Origin: Beta vulgaris subsp. vulgaris
Lineage: Eukaryota > Streptophyta > Magnoliopsida > Caryophyllales > Amaranthaceae
Assembly: GCF_026745355.1 (NCBI RefSeq)
Contig: NC_079204.1
Span: forward strand, 6,009,103-6,073,102
Direction: 5' to 3'
DNA length: 64,000 nucleotides
The position numbers and the translations under genes were made by a program. Under the pieces are notes generated by a model, which saw only the letters and a program-made list of their open reading frames with translations, was not told where the DNA came from and did not search any database. Below, one piece after another: positions 33,972-45,549 of the stretch. How positions within the stretch are numbered: the stretch's first letter is position 1; every line of letters starts with the position of its first letter.

Positions 33972-35897
33972 TCATTGGGCAACATTAGAGTCATTATTAA
34001 CTCCGGCATCTCCTGGCTCGGATTGAACCATGTCTCGATCCGAATCTCTAAGATATGTGTCAGGGGGGTCGCCGACACCAAATATGGATCCTCCATTGGA
34101 ACACCCACGCATAAAATCTTCTCCTGGGGGACCGACAATAGGACTGCTTGCGGGTTCAAAAAGCGGGTTTCCATTCAAAGTAACTTGAGGGGCTACTGAA
34201 TCTTGAATGGTGGAAGACGAAGATTGAACAAATTTAGGAGCTTGGCTAGGAATTTGGTTTTCTTTACCTACTGGAGGGACTTGGGTTGATGAGCTAGAAG
34301 GTAGATTTTCTGGGATGCATTGATTGGAGGGCTTTAGGGCTTTCTTAGTCTTTGATGCTAACTTTTTTTTTTCCGGAAGTGGCATCGAATGAATGCGGGA
34401 ATTCGAGATTTTGTTTCCTTTAATTGGTGACTTACCAAGATTAAAAAGGTTCTCCAAACTCACATTATTGGAAACGTCACTCAAATTGGCAGTGGGAAAG
34501 GATTCCTCTAACGTTTCCATAATAACCTCCTCATTTGAAATCAAATCCAATCGAGGCTCGCGCGTTATTACCTCCTTGACGCCCTCCATAATTTCTTGGT
34601 TTTCCAAAATAGAAAAGCGGGATCCCTGTCCCGCCATTGTCGGCTGAATATCTGCCTCTTTTTGAGGTGAAATGATGTTGGCCGTTACAGCTGTTGTGTT
34701 TGGAGCTTCCGCCGGTGGACTCTTATGGACATGGTGTTGAGGAGTTACCTTTTCCGAGCGCCCCGGTCGTGCTCGGCTTGGTTTCTTAACAAGCATCCAC
34801 GAGCCAAATTCTTCCTGTTCCTCAGGCTTGTGGATTGATTTGGAATAGGTCCTATCAATATTAAGTTGAGCAGCAGGGGTTGTATGAGTTGAGAAGGAGG
34901 CGTGATCATCCATAGTATGATCCCGTGAGCAGTCAGCCTCTAGATGACCTAATTTCCCACATTTGAAACACACCATTCGTATGCCTTCATATTGAATACG
35001 CCAAATACGACCTTTGAGCCAAAATTTGGACAACAAAGGTTTGGATAAATCAATTTCCACACTCAATCTGGTGAATTGACCTCTTTGAGCTTGAGCTGTA
35101 TTTTTATCAATTCTTAACACCTTCCCTATCTTCGCACCAATTTTGTGAAGAAAGTTTATATCAAAGTATTCAACTGAGAAGTTGGGTATACGGACCCAAG
35201 CTGTGAGCACTTTAATAGGAGCTTCGTCTGGAATAAAATTTGGTACCCATTTTCGGATTGTTAAATAATTATCATCTATAAGCCAGGGACCTTGAGTTAA
35301 AACGAAATTATAATCTGCCTCATTGGTGAATCTGGCAATAAAATATTTGTGCCCAATATCCGTTAAAGCCAGCTCTCCTTTGAGCTCCCATTTTTTCTTC
35401 AACTTACGCATGAGTCCCATATAACCCACGTTGCCTGCAAACATCTTAATGATTAGGGTGTGTTGCCAAGGTTTTCGCATCTTCCTTTTTTCCTCCTTTG
35501 AAAGTAGAATAGCGGGGCAACTTTCATTATGAAGAAACTCTTCAGGGGCAGTATCATCATCCGAAACATCCCCTTCATCCTCCATATCTACAGAGGAGTT
35601 GAGGTTACTGTTGGAGTCAGACGAGTTACCTTGAACCATGTCCTTGAAAGAGAGTACCGGTATGTGGGGAGTAGGTACCTGGATACCTTCCATGGCCGAA
35701 TTATCTCTAGTGGTCCTGTCTTGCCCCCTATCATCCGCGTGACTAGCCACCTCATTAGATTGTGGAGCATTTCCAAAAATTAAATGAGTAATCTTTCTCT
35801 TAGGTTTCTTATTAGATCTGGTAATCAGATCGGTTTCTTCTGGAGAGGCTTGATGATGAGTTGCAAGAGCGAGGTTTTCCTTAGAGAGCGACATCAT
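33972..35897 (-). CDS. LINE ORF1 protein (DUF4283 + zf-CCHC_4), intact frame, 641 aa
   Basis: A single uninterrupted frame. I chose the first ATG of the pair at 35897/35894, which lies inside the element; the open frame runs on upstream into the TSD but has no ATG there. Order: acidic, low-complexity N-terminus; DUF4283 domain (around LIIKMFAGNVGYMGLMRKLK to VLTAWVRIPN); RNA-binding zinc knuckle CFKCGKLGHLEADC (C-x2-C-x4-H-x4-C); then a long Ser/Pro-rich tail. The protein packages LINE RNA. Because ORF2 is dead, any expression would only matter in trans. Confidence 0.88.
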   Translation of the reverse strand: MMSLSKENLALATHHQASPEETDLITRSNKKPKRKITHLIFGNAPQSNEVASHADDRGQDRTTRDNSAMEGIQVPTPHIPVLSFKDMVQGNSSDSNSNLNSSVDMEDEGDVSDDDTAPEEFLHNESCPAILLSKEEKRKMRKPWQHTLIIKMFAGNVGYMGLMRKLKKKWELKGELALTDIGHKYFIARFTNEADYNFVLTQGPWLIDDNYLTIRKWVPNFIPDEAPIKVLTAWVRIPNFSVEYFDINFLHKIGAKIGKVLRIDKNTAQAQRGQFTRLSVEIDLSKPLLSKFWLKGRIWRIQYEGIRMVCFKCGKLGHLEADCSRDHTMDDHASFSTHTTPAAQLNIDRTYSKSIHKPEEQEEFGSWMLVKKPSRARPGRSEKVTPQHHVHKSPPAEAPNTTAVTANIISPQKEADIQPTMAGQGSRFSILENQEIMEGVKEVITREPRLDLISNEEVIMETLEESFPTANLSDVSNNVSLENLFNLGKSPIKGNKISNSRIHSMPLPEKKKLASKTKKALKPSNQCIPENLPSSSSTQVPPVGKENQIPSQAPKFVQSSSSTIQDSVAPQVTLNGNPLFEPASSPIVGPPGEDFMRGCSNGGSIFGVGDPPDTYLRDSDRDMVQSEPGDAGVNNDSNVAQ

Positions 35898-36686
35898 CTT
35901 TAATGAGTAATTTTTAGGTCCTAGGAGAGATGATTTAGACAAAAACAAATATTCCAATCAAAGGAATGGTACCACATGACAATATTATAAAGTTTCTAAT
36001 ACACATTTTTATAATCTCAATCAAAATATTAACAATGTGTAATTATTAGGATCGGAACACATGACCTTTGAAATGAAATGTGAGAGCTCAACCACTAATC
36101 CATTACAATTTTAATGCTTGATGTTTCAAAGTAATACATAGTGAAGTCTTATAATTATATGTAATTAAAAAAATATGTAGACAGTTTTAAATAAACGGGG
36201 CTCCCCCCTCCTTCTGCATCAAAAAAAAAATGTAGACAAGCTTTTTGATCTTTAACCTTTTTATCAAGTAATAAAATTCTCTTATCCAAATTCCATTAAA
36301 ATTGTTATTTTTGAACAACTTATCATGCCATAACATTTTCTAATTTTGCTGTAGACAGAATAATACGAAAAGCTAATATAATCAATCATGAAATTTGTGA
36401 ATAATAATATATTTGATAATAGTAACTGATCCGGGACATCGCCCGGACCAAAATACTAGTTATTATTAAAAATACTGACATTGGCTAGATCTAAACCTTT
36501 TTTTTTCACTATTATCCTTATTCATTATTATCGAAAAATTACAGGCACCACAATTACCTAATCTCAACCCTTTATTTTTAGTGGCTCATTTTTTCCATGG
36601 ATTCCGTTAGCCTTAAAATATTTTTATTTTTTTTGCCAAAAACCAGTTAATTTATTAATGTATAACTGCTAATTTAATTATAACAA

Positions 36687-36932
36687 TCTATAAAAGGCGT
36701 GCGTGACAGTAAAATTAGCTTGCATCAAGATTTGAACCATGACTTTTTGCTATTGGACATGACACAATTACCATCTAAACCAACTTTTAATCATGCTTTA
36801 AGTGTCCAGATTATTATGTTTGTACTTTTAAATGTTGAGTTTTCCTTAATATATTTTAATGAGAATAGAAAAAATGCATATCAAATTTCGAAATAATACT
36901 AATCCAAGACAACGCCCGAGCCCAAAGACTAA
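36687..36932 (+). mobile_element. Short non-autonomous Helitron
   Basis: Starts TC-tataaaaggcgtgcgtgac after an A and ends CTAA (36929-36932) before a T. The 3' stem is worn (ccaagacaacgcccgagccc). The right 205 bp match the copies at 11427-11641 and 12033-12250, so this copy gives the full length of that family, about 246 bp. Confidence 0.6.
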
Positions 36933-36999
36933 TTAATTAAATAAATAGTGTAGATTATAGATAAAAAAAAATTGATGATCTATATTGCTACAATTTTAT

Positions 37000-37220
37000 T
37001 ACTTCCTCCGTTTTTTTAGATGTTACACTTTCTATTTTAGAAAATTTTAAATTAGATGTTACATTTTTATTTTGGGTAATAACTTCTCTCTATCTCTCTC
37101 CTATCATATGTTCACATGGGACCCTTTTGTTTTTCATTCTCTCTATCTCTCTCCTCTCCAAAAATTACCTAGGAGTCCGTGATTTGAAAAGTGTAACATC
37201 TAAAAAAAACGGAGGAAGTA
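37000..37220. mobile_element. Stowaway-type MITE in the eS10 promoter
   Basis: Complete: ta-cttcctccgtttttttagatgttacac at the left is mirrored by gtgtaacatctaaaaaaaacggaggaagta at the right (arms of about 30 bp). 221 bp. The right edge is 74 bp from the first site II element of the eS10 gene, so it borders the functional promoter. Confidence 0.8.
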
Positions 37221-37293
37221 TATCATCGTAAAAATATCCGGAAAAAAGCAGCAAAAACTCTGAGATGGTAAGCCCCACTCTCCGTCCCAAAGA

Positions 37294-37438
37294 AGCCCAA
37301 TTTAAGACCACCAGTCCAAACTACCAACAAAAACACAAAGGTTTTAAGAAAAGCCCAAACAACAAAAAAAGGCCCGGCTCAAACCTCAGAAATCTCCCCA
37401 TATTTTGGCATAATATAATGTCATTCATATTAGGGTTT
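37294..37438 (+). promoter_or_regulatory. Site II elements and telo-box of the eS10 promoter
   Basis: Two agccca motifs (TGGGCT on the other strand; 37294-37299 and 37352-37357) and a telo-box tagggttt at 37431-37438 lie 96-240 bp before the ATG. In plants this combination is typical of ribosomal protein and other growth-linked genes, where TCP-family factors bind site II. Confidence 0.7.
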
Positions 37439-37533
37439 TGAGGAATTCTCTTATTTTTCACTGGTGATAGTTGCAGCTTGAGACTTTTCACGCCTCTTTG
37501 TATCATCTTCCTCCCCCAATCTCAAGCGCAGCC

Positions 37534-39506
37534 ATGGTTTGTCTTTCTCTTTCTCTCTCCTATGTTTCTCAATCAATTTGTGATTCTTACTTAGTTAAAG
37601 TTTTAATCTTTTGCTTTTGTTTTCAATTTTCAGATTATCCCAGAGAAGAATCGTAAGGAAATCTGCAAATACCTCTTCCAAGGTTGGTCTTTCAATCTCT
37701 AGATCGAATCTGTTTAATTTTAATCTTAATGGGTCTGAGTTTTTATGTGAATTTGATTTCATTGTATGTTGTTTTAGTTCTTTTGTTAGTGTGTAATTTA
37801 ACAGTTAATTTGGGTAGTTTATGTCCTCATATTACTTGATTGTATATTTATATGCCGTTGTTTTTGTTATTTAAACGTGAGATCACAAACATGTTTTTTT
37901 TGTTTTGTTACATATGTTGATTGGCAGGGAGAAATCTTTAACATTTGTGGTTTTATATGTTGGGACTTCAATCATACTAATGTAAATCGTAATATTATAT
38001 TTGTTGTTGTATACTTTTGTCTAAAATTATGTGTATATGATTCTGTATTGATATATCTTGTACTCTAGGACATAAATTAGCAAATCCCATAATGTTTCTT
38101 ACCACTTTTCTCAAAGAGCGCTATTCTAATGCCTCTCACCGGGATTTCTGTGAAAGCCGATTGTCGGAGCGCTAAAATTGGTTTCGAGAATAAGTATTAG
38201 TAGTAGGGCTGTTTGGTTTTGGGTGTGCTTATTGTGAATCTGTTATTGATGGTTATTGAATGTACCCTATGGTTGCAGAGGGTGTGTGCTATGCTAAGAA
38301 GGACTTCAACCTTGCAAAACACCCGGATATTGATGTCCCAAATCTACAAGTGATTAAGCTCATGCAGAGCTTTAAGTCAAAGGAGTATGTCCGTGAGACC
38401 TTTGCCTGGATGCACTATTACTGGTACTTGACGAATGATGGTATTGAGTTCTTGAGAACTTACCTTAACCTTCCATCCGAAATTGTTCCTGCTACCTTGA
38501 AGAAGCAGATGAAACCTGCTGGTCGTTCCATGGGACCTCCCGGTGATCGTCCACGGTATAATGTTTGATTTTTTTTTTTTCCAGTTGTTGCTGATATGTC
38601 TCACGCCTTCTGTAGAGAAGGGTTTTTAACCTTTTTGTGACGATACTTACTTGCATTCTCTATTTGACAGTGGCCCACCCAGATTCGATGGTGACAGACC
38701 AAGATTTGGCGACCGTGAGGGTTACCGTTCAGGTCCTCGTGGACCAGCTGGTGAATTTGGTGGTGAGAAGGGTGGAGCTCCAGCTGACTACCAGCCTTCA
38801 TTTAGTGTAAGTATTTTAAGTTTTTGACGAGTCGTTATGCTAGATATGCTATAGTTCTATCAATGTGTTGCGTATAGTCGCTAGATTGTCCAAGTTGCTT
38901 TTCCCCTATGCTTGCTTACTTTTTCTGCCAGCAGTTAGTTACCCTCTTCCTCTTAATGGTGTGGTTAAATGAAATACTCTTCACCTCTTTTTTGGACATC
39001 TTATGTTCACTATAAGACCATAGTGAATCAACTCTTTTGAGGTCATGATGGTAGTACTATAAACTCTATAAGACCGGTATATGCCTTGTTGCTTGAGATA
39101 TATGATTTGGATATTGCCGGTATGATAGGAGCAGTCTAGCGCCTTTCTCTTCTTGAAGTGTTGAAGAAATTTTAAACTAAAGGAAGAAAAGGGAGTCACA
39201 ACTTATTAGTGGAACTTATAACATGTATGATTGACATGATGGAGTTGTATGCCTCTTCCAGCCGATTGGATTTTATGGTGCAGATGTTGATTAGTCGTTA
39301 AATGCATTCATTAACTTTATGTGTTGTGAGTCCATCTTAAAAGCTGTATATTATTGCCGATGTTTAGACCAACTGCATTATTTACAATGTAATTTTATTT
39401 ACAGGCCGGAGGAAGGAGACCTGGCTTCGGTCGTGGTGCTGGAGGATTCGGTGGTGGTGCCCCCGGTGCTCCTGGTGCACCTGGTGCTTCAGGTTCCTTT
39501 GCTTAA
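37534..39506 (+). CDS. RPS10: 40S ribosomal protein S10 (eS10), 188 aa
   Basis: Five exons: 37534-37536 (the ATG alone), 37634-37682, 38279-38555, 38671-38806 and 39405-39506, all GT-AG with continuous phase. The protein starts [17 protein letters not shown] and contains the S10_plectin domain (residues ~1-100, with [17 protein letters not shown] and [10 protein letters not shown]). It then has a Gly/Arg/Pro-rich C-terminal tail ending GASGSFA. Length is normal for plant eS10. It is a structural component of the small ribosomal subunit near the mRNA entry and head region. The 5' exon ending exactly after ATG is a common ribosomal-protein arrangement. Likely constitutive, growth-linked expression from the site II/telo-box promoter. 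The 3' UTR runs to roughly 39690. Confidence 0.95.
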
Positions 39507-39690
39507 GATGAAAACGGGACTTATGGCGCTGATGGTTGGATCGACTAGTAGTGGATTTTTTCTTTAGGCTATATGAGCACAATTTCAAACGTTTTTAGAG
39601 GGCATGTCGTTTGTTTTGTAACTTGGTCTTTATTTTCAATGTAAACTACAAGAGCTAGTAGTAATTTTGACTATTAGCATTTTCTTTTTG

Positions 39691-40558
39691 AAATATCTCA
39701 ACTCTTCTCCTTCTAAAGAGACTCTATTAATTTTGTTACTTCTTTTGTTGCATAATTTGCATTGTCTCTTTAGGGCATACCCAACAGAACTCATCACAAC
39801 TCCAGACTAACTTTTGAAGAATTTGATATCGTAGGATATACCATCAATCACTTATCATTTAATTTCGCATATTAGTTGGATGTAAAATCTTGTTGTAACC
39901 ATTAAAATAGTGTTCATCCAATAAGAAAAAGGTCTGTCAACAAACCTCTGCAACAGTGCACGAATCTGTTACTACTAATATCCTCAGAAAGAATAAGGGA
40001 ATTAAATTGGTTATTTGTTAGTGTTGTTCAATCATTTTCTTAACTTCTTGATTACCCTAAATTCCTTTATATTCACTCCCCTTCTCCACCCTCACTCAAA
40101 CTATCACTTACTCTCCTCTACTACTTTATGGTCACCTTGAGTGCCACCACCACCCTTCCAATGAAACCACCACCTTTCCACTTGGAACCCTAGCCCAACA
40201 GCCTAAAACCACCACTACTTACTCGAAACTCAACACAGCAACCTGAAATTAACACACAACCTAACTCGATCCCAATCCTGAAACAAATATGGAGCTTGAA
40301 TGTGAATTTTGTCCGGGGCAAAGCATCACCCTCGTTAATGGTAGTTTTGCCAATGATGTGATATACTGTAAATAAACTTTTGTTGTCAAAATGTGATCAT
40401 CATGACCTTTCCCACCCTCTCCCTGCAACATATCCGTTTCGTTTGTATACTTTTTCCGTTTTGGTCAGTTAATTTCATATATTCACATGATTATTAAGCC
40501 CTATACTACCATTAAACGGAACTTTACTCGATGAACATAAACTACTATTTAATAACAA
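39691..40558. other. Intergenic, no gene recognised
   Basis: Spacer between the convergent eS10 and HSP90 genes. A CT/CA-rich patch (about 40075-40260) contains only chance codons. No motif seen. Confidence 0.5.
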
Positions 40559-40806
40559 CTAGTTTTTAGGCTTGTCCTGATAATTATAAATTTCATTTAT
40601 AAACATTTTACTTCATAAATATAACACTAAATATTACTGGATAGTTAAAGCTTTAGTGTATAAGCTTGAGGTTATGGAATCAAATTTTATAAAATACATT
40701 TTTTATTTTTTTTTATTATATACATGTTTATATACAATAAATACACTAGAGATAGCGCCACGTGATGTGGACCGTTACTTAAGAACACCTTCTAATAAAT
40801 ACTCCA
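40559..40806 (-). mobile_element. Non-autonomous Helitron, empty-site paralogue of 28925-29514
   Basis: Begins (plus strand) with ctag preceded by a and shares blocks with the interrupted copy: cactaaata, then ggatagttaaagctttagt, then agatagcgccacgtg. Where the other copy has the hAT MITE, this one reads straight through. The right end is eroded, so that boundary is approximate. Confidence 0.5.
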
Positions 40807-40919
40807 TATATATATGTTGTTAAAGTTATAATTCATAATACATAATGATTTTGAGTTATACTTTGTGACCTTTTTGATAATTAATGGCAATATTGAAAAA
40901 GGAAAATAAAAGATAATAA

Positions 40920-41010
40920 AAAGCCGTGGAGGATTCGAACTTCTAATTTTACGATAACTAAAAAAATGCCAAAAATGCAAACTAACTCCTTAACCACTCA
41001 AACAAATATA
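40920..41010 (-). mobile_element. tRNA-like SINE fragment
   Basis: On the minus strand, an A-box-like gagtggttaaggagttag and a B-box-like agttcgaatcc are separated by about 45 bases. No convincing target duplication was found, so this could be a chance tRNA-like stretch. Confidence 0.35.
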
Positions 41011-41718
41011 ACTTTAGCAACCTTTCCTTTTTTCCTTACCGATAACAACCTTTCATTTTCCTGAGACCCTGTACCGACACCCATGCTCATGACCGGGTTT
41101 GGAACAATGGGCATTAAGTGCAATTATTTCCCCTGATTATATCAATTTACCATTTTGGAAAGAACAAACTGATGAATATTGATTTCAATTTCGGATTAGA
41201 ATTGAGCATTTAGGATGTGTCGGAAAAGTATACAGTAGTGCTTCATATGTTCTTGCAACTTTTCACTACTAATTCCAGGTCATTTCCAGCTGCATCGTTT
41301 ATGTTTTTGGATTTTGCTCTAGTGTTTTGAACAAATGATATCCCGAAAGTCCAAAATCTGAACTCCAGAATGTCGAAAGCTCACGCTTAATCTTATAACT
41401 TTCACGTTAATTAGTAAACGGCAGAGGGAGCAGACAGATAATTTAACAAAGATCAAAATATAAACGCATTGAGATTTGAGATACTCACAGAAATAATGAC
41501 TGAAAAAGATCCAACTATTGAACTCGATCAAGTTACAAAAGAGTAGCACAATTAAGTTCTGATCGAAAAAAGACACAAAAACGAACTCCAGACATGGAAA
41601 ACTAGAGGGTACTTCAACACCACTAGACCCAACAAACTACTAATATCATACTATCGAAATATAGTGTGTCTGGGATATCAACAATGGTAGACAAAAAAAA
41701 ACTCCCAAGGGAACAACC

Positions 41719-44700
41719 TTAATCAACTTCCTCCATCTTGCTTTCCTCAGCAACATCTTCTTCCAGAGCAGGCATATCAGCATCTTCACCAGCATCATCC
41801 TCTTCAATGCTCAATCCGAGCTTCAACATCCTGTGAATCCTAGCAGCAAAGGTGTTCGGATCCTCGAGGCTAAAGCCAGAGGTGAGCAATGCAGTCTCAA
41901 ACAGCAGCATCACAAGATCCTTCACTGACTTGTCATTCTTATCAGCCTCAGCTCTCTTCCTGAGCTCCTCCATAATACCATTGTCAGGGTTAATCTCCAT
42001 TGTCTTCTTGCTAGACATGTAGGCACCCATGCTGCTGTCACGCAGTGCCTGAGCTTTCATGATTCTTTCCATATTTGCGGACCAACCATACTCACCAGTC
42101 ACTAAACAGCAAGGAGAATCAACTATCCTGTCAGACACCACGACTTTCTCAACCTTGTCACCTAAAACGTCCTTGATCACCTTGCACAGGTTTTCAAAGG
42201 ATGCCTTCTTCTCTTCTTTTTTCTTTTTTTCTTCCTCGCTTTCATCGTCAAGCTTCAAGCCTTCCTTAGTAGCAGAAACAAGTTTTTTGCCGTCATACTC
42301 TTTCAGTTGCCCAACTGCATATTCATCAATGGCATCAACCATGTAGAGCACCTCATAACCCTTCTTCTTAAGTCTCTCCAAGAACGGAGAGTTCTCAACT
42401 GCCTTCTTGCTTTCTCCAGTGATGTAGTATATGTCCTTTTGACCTTCCTTCATCCTGGTAACATAATCCTTCAGGCTTGTGAGATCTTCGCCACTCTTGG
42501 TTGAGTGGTATCGAAGAAGGTCAGCCAACTTGGACCTGTTCTGGCTATCTTCATGGATACCCAACTTTAGGTTCTTCGAAAACGCCTCATAGAACTTGTT
42601 GTAATCATCTTTGTTCTCCGCAATTTCATTGAACATTTCAATGCACTTCTTCACCAAATTCTTCCTAATCACCTTCAGAATTTTGTTTTGCTGCAACATC
42701 TCTCGAGAGATGTTTAGAGGTAGATCATCAGAGTCTACAACACCCTTAACGAAGCTGAGATACTCTGGAATGAGCTCCTCACAGTTGTCCATGATGAACA
42801 CCCTCCTGACATACAGCTTAATGTTGTTGGGCTTCTTGCGAGTGTCGAACAGATCGAAAGGAGCCCTCTTTGGAACAAAGAGGATAGCCTTGAACTCAAG
42901 CTGCCCCTCAACAGAGAAGTGCTTGACAGCAAGGTGATCTTCCCAGTCATTAGTCAAGCTCTTGTAAAAGGAAGCATATTCTTCCTTAGTGATCTCCTCA
43001 GGTTTGCGCAGCCAAATTGGCTTCTGCTTGTTGATAAGCTGCCACTCATGGGACACTTCCTTAATCTTCTTCTTCTTTTTCTTGTCTTTGTCCTTCTCCT
43101 CGTCAACATCCTCGACATCACCCTCTTCTTCCTTCTTTGGTTCATCATCTTCATCATCACTGATCTCCTTCTCTGTAGTCTTCTCAGTCCAAAGATAAAT
43201 TGGGTAGCTGATAAATTCCGAATGTTTCTTGACAAGATCCTTGATCCTCCTCTCTTCCAAATATTCCAACTGCGCATAAGAATCACAATAAATGCATCAG
43301 AAACATATCATACATACTCAAATCAAAGAAAATATTCAGCAGAATCTACAACCCTCAAGTTACCTGATCTTCTTTGAGGAAGAGAGTGATCTTAGTACCC
43401 CTTCCGAGTTGCTCGCCGGTGGTGTCCCTAGTGACAGTAAAAGAACCACCAGCTTGAGACTCCCAAATGTATTGCTCATCATCATTGTGCTTGGTAGTCA
43501 CAATAACCTTTTCAGCAACCAAGTAGGCAGAATAGAAACCAACACCAAATTGCCCAATCATACTGACATCTGCTCCAGCCTGCAATGCTTCCATGAATTC
43601 CTTGGTGCCAGATCGGGCAATAGTACCCAAGTTGTTCACCAAGTCTGCAAGAATATAGTTCATGTTCAGGACAATTCTAAAATTACTATCACATCATGAA
43701 TGCAATACTAACTAACTAACTTCGTGTCAAAAAAAACAAAAAACTAACTAACTAAACATCGAAAATAACTACTCTATTTCGTCGCGAAATCTGCTCTTCG
43801 CTGTCCAGAATTTAAAGACCCGATACTATTTCTGAAGAACAACTTATAACCATGGAAATCTACACCTCAACATATATGTCAGATATATAATCAGGGACAC
43901 ATCGTTTATACAATAATACAACTTGAATATTCAAGAAAGCTCATAGTCTGCAATCTGCATCCCACAATCTCCAGATTCAGTGATTATTTTCTCTAGATTA
44001 TCTAATTCCTCCAAGCAATTATGATCTCCTTAACACAGTTTTTATTTACGGCAGTGGTTATTCAAGCAATTAGAAAACACAAAATCAACATTCATCTCAA
44101 CGTGTTTGCATTTTATTAAAAAAATTTCAGAGAGCAACATTTCAACGAGGTCCAAACCCGACGTTTCAAGACGGAAACAACACATTAATCTTAACCTAAC
44201 TATACAAGATGTTTCATGTTCGTCATTACATAAAGTTAAAAACAGAGATATCCTTAATTAGTGGCATCTGCTTGCTCTGCCATTGAAGAATTATCGCAAA
44301 TCTATAATCGCAAATCTATAATTAGGAGAAAACTACAGGATCCTTAATACATGACAAGCAAATTGAGTTTTTCGAAATTGTAATTAGTAATAATTTGTCA
44401 AATTTCGGTCAAATAATACATGTTAACAACTAGATGAAAACAAGTAAAATTTGTAAAATCAAATTCTACGAAAAATTCTTAAACTGACGAGCTAACAAAA
44501 TACAAACGCAAACAAAAATAATCAATTCGATACAGAAATGCACATGCAAAGTTCTATTAATAATCTCATTTCTCCAAATTCAAACAATAAAGTTGGCACA
44601 CAAAACTTCATCAAATGAGATTCTCTTCTACAGCATTCAAATAAAGATTTGAAGACATTATTACCTGCTTTAGTCATTCCAATACCACTGTCAATAATAG

Positions 44701-45039
44701 ACAGAGTCTTGTTCGCTTTGTCAGGAACAAGCCTGATGAACAACTCTGGCTGAGCATCGAGCTTACTCTTATCCGTCAAACTTTCAAACCTTATCTTATC
44801 CAACGCCTAACAAAATAGAGCAAAAAAAAATCGTCAATCAAACGCACAAAAAAAAAAAAAAAAAGAGAGAAATATAGTGAAAATTGAGGAATTCGACATA
44901 CATCTGAAGAGTTAGAAATGATTTCACGAAGAAAAATCTCTTTGTTAGAGTAGAAAGTATTTATGATGAGACTCAGAAGTTGATTGATTTCTGCCTGAAA
45001 TGCGAAGGTCTCAGCTTCACCCATTGTTACGTCCGCCAT
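41719..45039 (-). CDS. HSP90: Cytosolic heat shock protein 90, 703 aa
   Basis: Four exons on the minus strand: 44902-45039, 44665-44806, 43364-43644 and 41719-43269; GT-AG junctions with continuous phase. N-terminal GHKL ATPase domain: [15 protein letters not shown] (catalytic Glu and Mg/ATP-binding Asn), [11 protein letters not shown] and [14 protein letters not shown]. An acidic/lysine linker ([10 protein letters not shown]...KKKKKK) follows, then the middle domain with the catalytic-loop Arg in [12 protein letters not shown], a C-terminal dimerisation domain and a final MEEVD that docks TPR co-chaperones. No signal peptide, so cytosolic or nuclear. Length and ending are standard for the plant cytosolic class. 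Intron 2 (43645-44664) is about 1 kb. Upstream heat-shock elements and a TATA box indicate heat-inducible control. Confidence 0.97.
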
Positions 45040-45175
45040 AGAAGCACCTTCAGAAAAAATAACCTAGAAATTTCGCGATTAGAGAAGAGAGAGAATGTGG
45101 ATTGATTGCTTTGATGTTTTGCTTAGATTGCTTTAGAGAGAGAATGGTGATGAAGGCGAGAAAGACAGGAAGAGG

Positions 45176-45183
45176 TTTTTATA
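45176..45183 (-). promoter_or_regulatory. TATA box of HSP90
   Basis: Minus-strand tataaaaa, about 137 bp upstream of the ATG, directly downstream of the proximal heat-shock element. Spacing is normal for a plant heat-shock promoter. Confidence 0.7.
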
Positions 45184-45215
45184 GCAGAGAGGAGAGCTAT
45201 TTTCTTGCTTCTTTG

Positions 45216-45429
45216 GTTCTGGAGAGTTCTACTCTTCTCTAGAATTGTTTCGTAGTTGTGTTATATTTTTGGTGGGGTTTTTAAAAAATGTTGTGAGGAA
45301 ACGACGCATTTTTGTTTGTGGTGTGGAGTTATGGATATGAAACTGTGCGTCTGAGGAGGAACTTTTTTTTTTTTGTTGAGAAAATAATTCGAGAAGGTTC
45401 AAGCCAACTAGTTGAGTCTGGAATGTTCA
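45216..45429 (-). promoter_or_regulatory. Heat-shock element cluster of HSP90
   Basis: Perfect nTTCnnGAAnnTTCn at 45387-45401 (attcgagaaggttca). A three-unit element with one mismatch lies at 45416-45429 (gtctggaatgttca). Another with one mismatch (ttctggagagttc) at 45217-45229 lies about 34 bp upstream of the TATA box. These are binding sites for trimeric heat-shock factors; the sequence is nearly palindromic, so strand is nominal. Confidence 0.8.
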
Positions 45430-45549
45430 CCGTTTTTTCTTAGATGTTTACAGTGAAATGATTTGCGAAAATAGTGGAAATTGGGAAACCAAACGCTTTG
45501 GTTGCTCTCACATTGGTCGTTGACCCCTTTCATGCACCATCAGTCAACG

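Larger units (their letters stand above)
29626..35950 (-). mobile_element. Near full-length L1-type LINE, minus strand, inactive
   Basis: A 6.3-kb element bounded by a perfect 17-bp target duplication, attccaatcaaaggaat, at 29609-29625 and 35951-35967. The 3' end is the T run at about 29625-29633 (poly(A) on the minus strand). ORF1 is intact; ORF2 has several frameshifts and one catalytic substitution. Organisation is the same as in the plus-strand LINE at 2799-9105. Confidence 0.93.
29586..36459 (+). mobile_element. Non-autonomous Helitron split by a LINE
   Basis: The 5' terminus is TC-tatacaaatatattaaaagg at 29586, preceded by A. The 3' terminus is a perfect 6-bp stem tccggg-acatcg-cccgga (36430-36447) and CTAG at 36456-36459 followed by T. 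The two ends are held apart by the LINE inserted only 40 bp from the 5' end. Removing the LINE and one TSD copy leaves about 515 bp, a normal size for this class here. Confidence 0.7.

Noticed and set aside
40075..40260. Pro/Thr/His codon-rich stretch looking like coding DNA
   Set aside because: No open frame with a start and splice sites of useful length; CA/CT compositional bias only.
40920..41010. A functional tRNA gene
   Set aside because: Only A/B-box resemblance; a cloverleaf with acceptor stem cannot be drawn. At best a SINE fragment.
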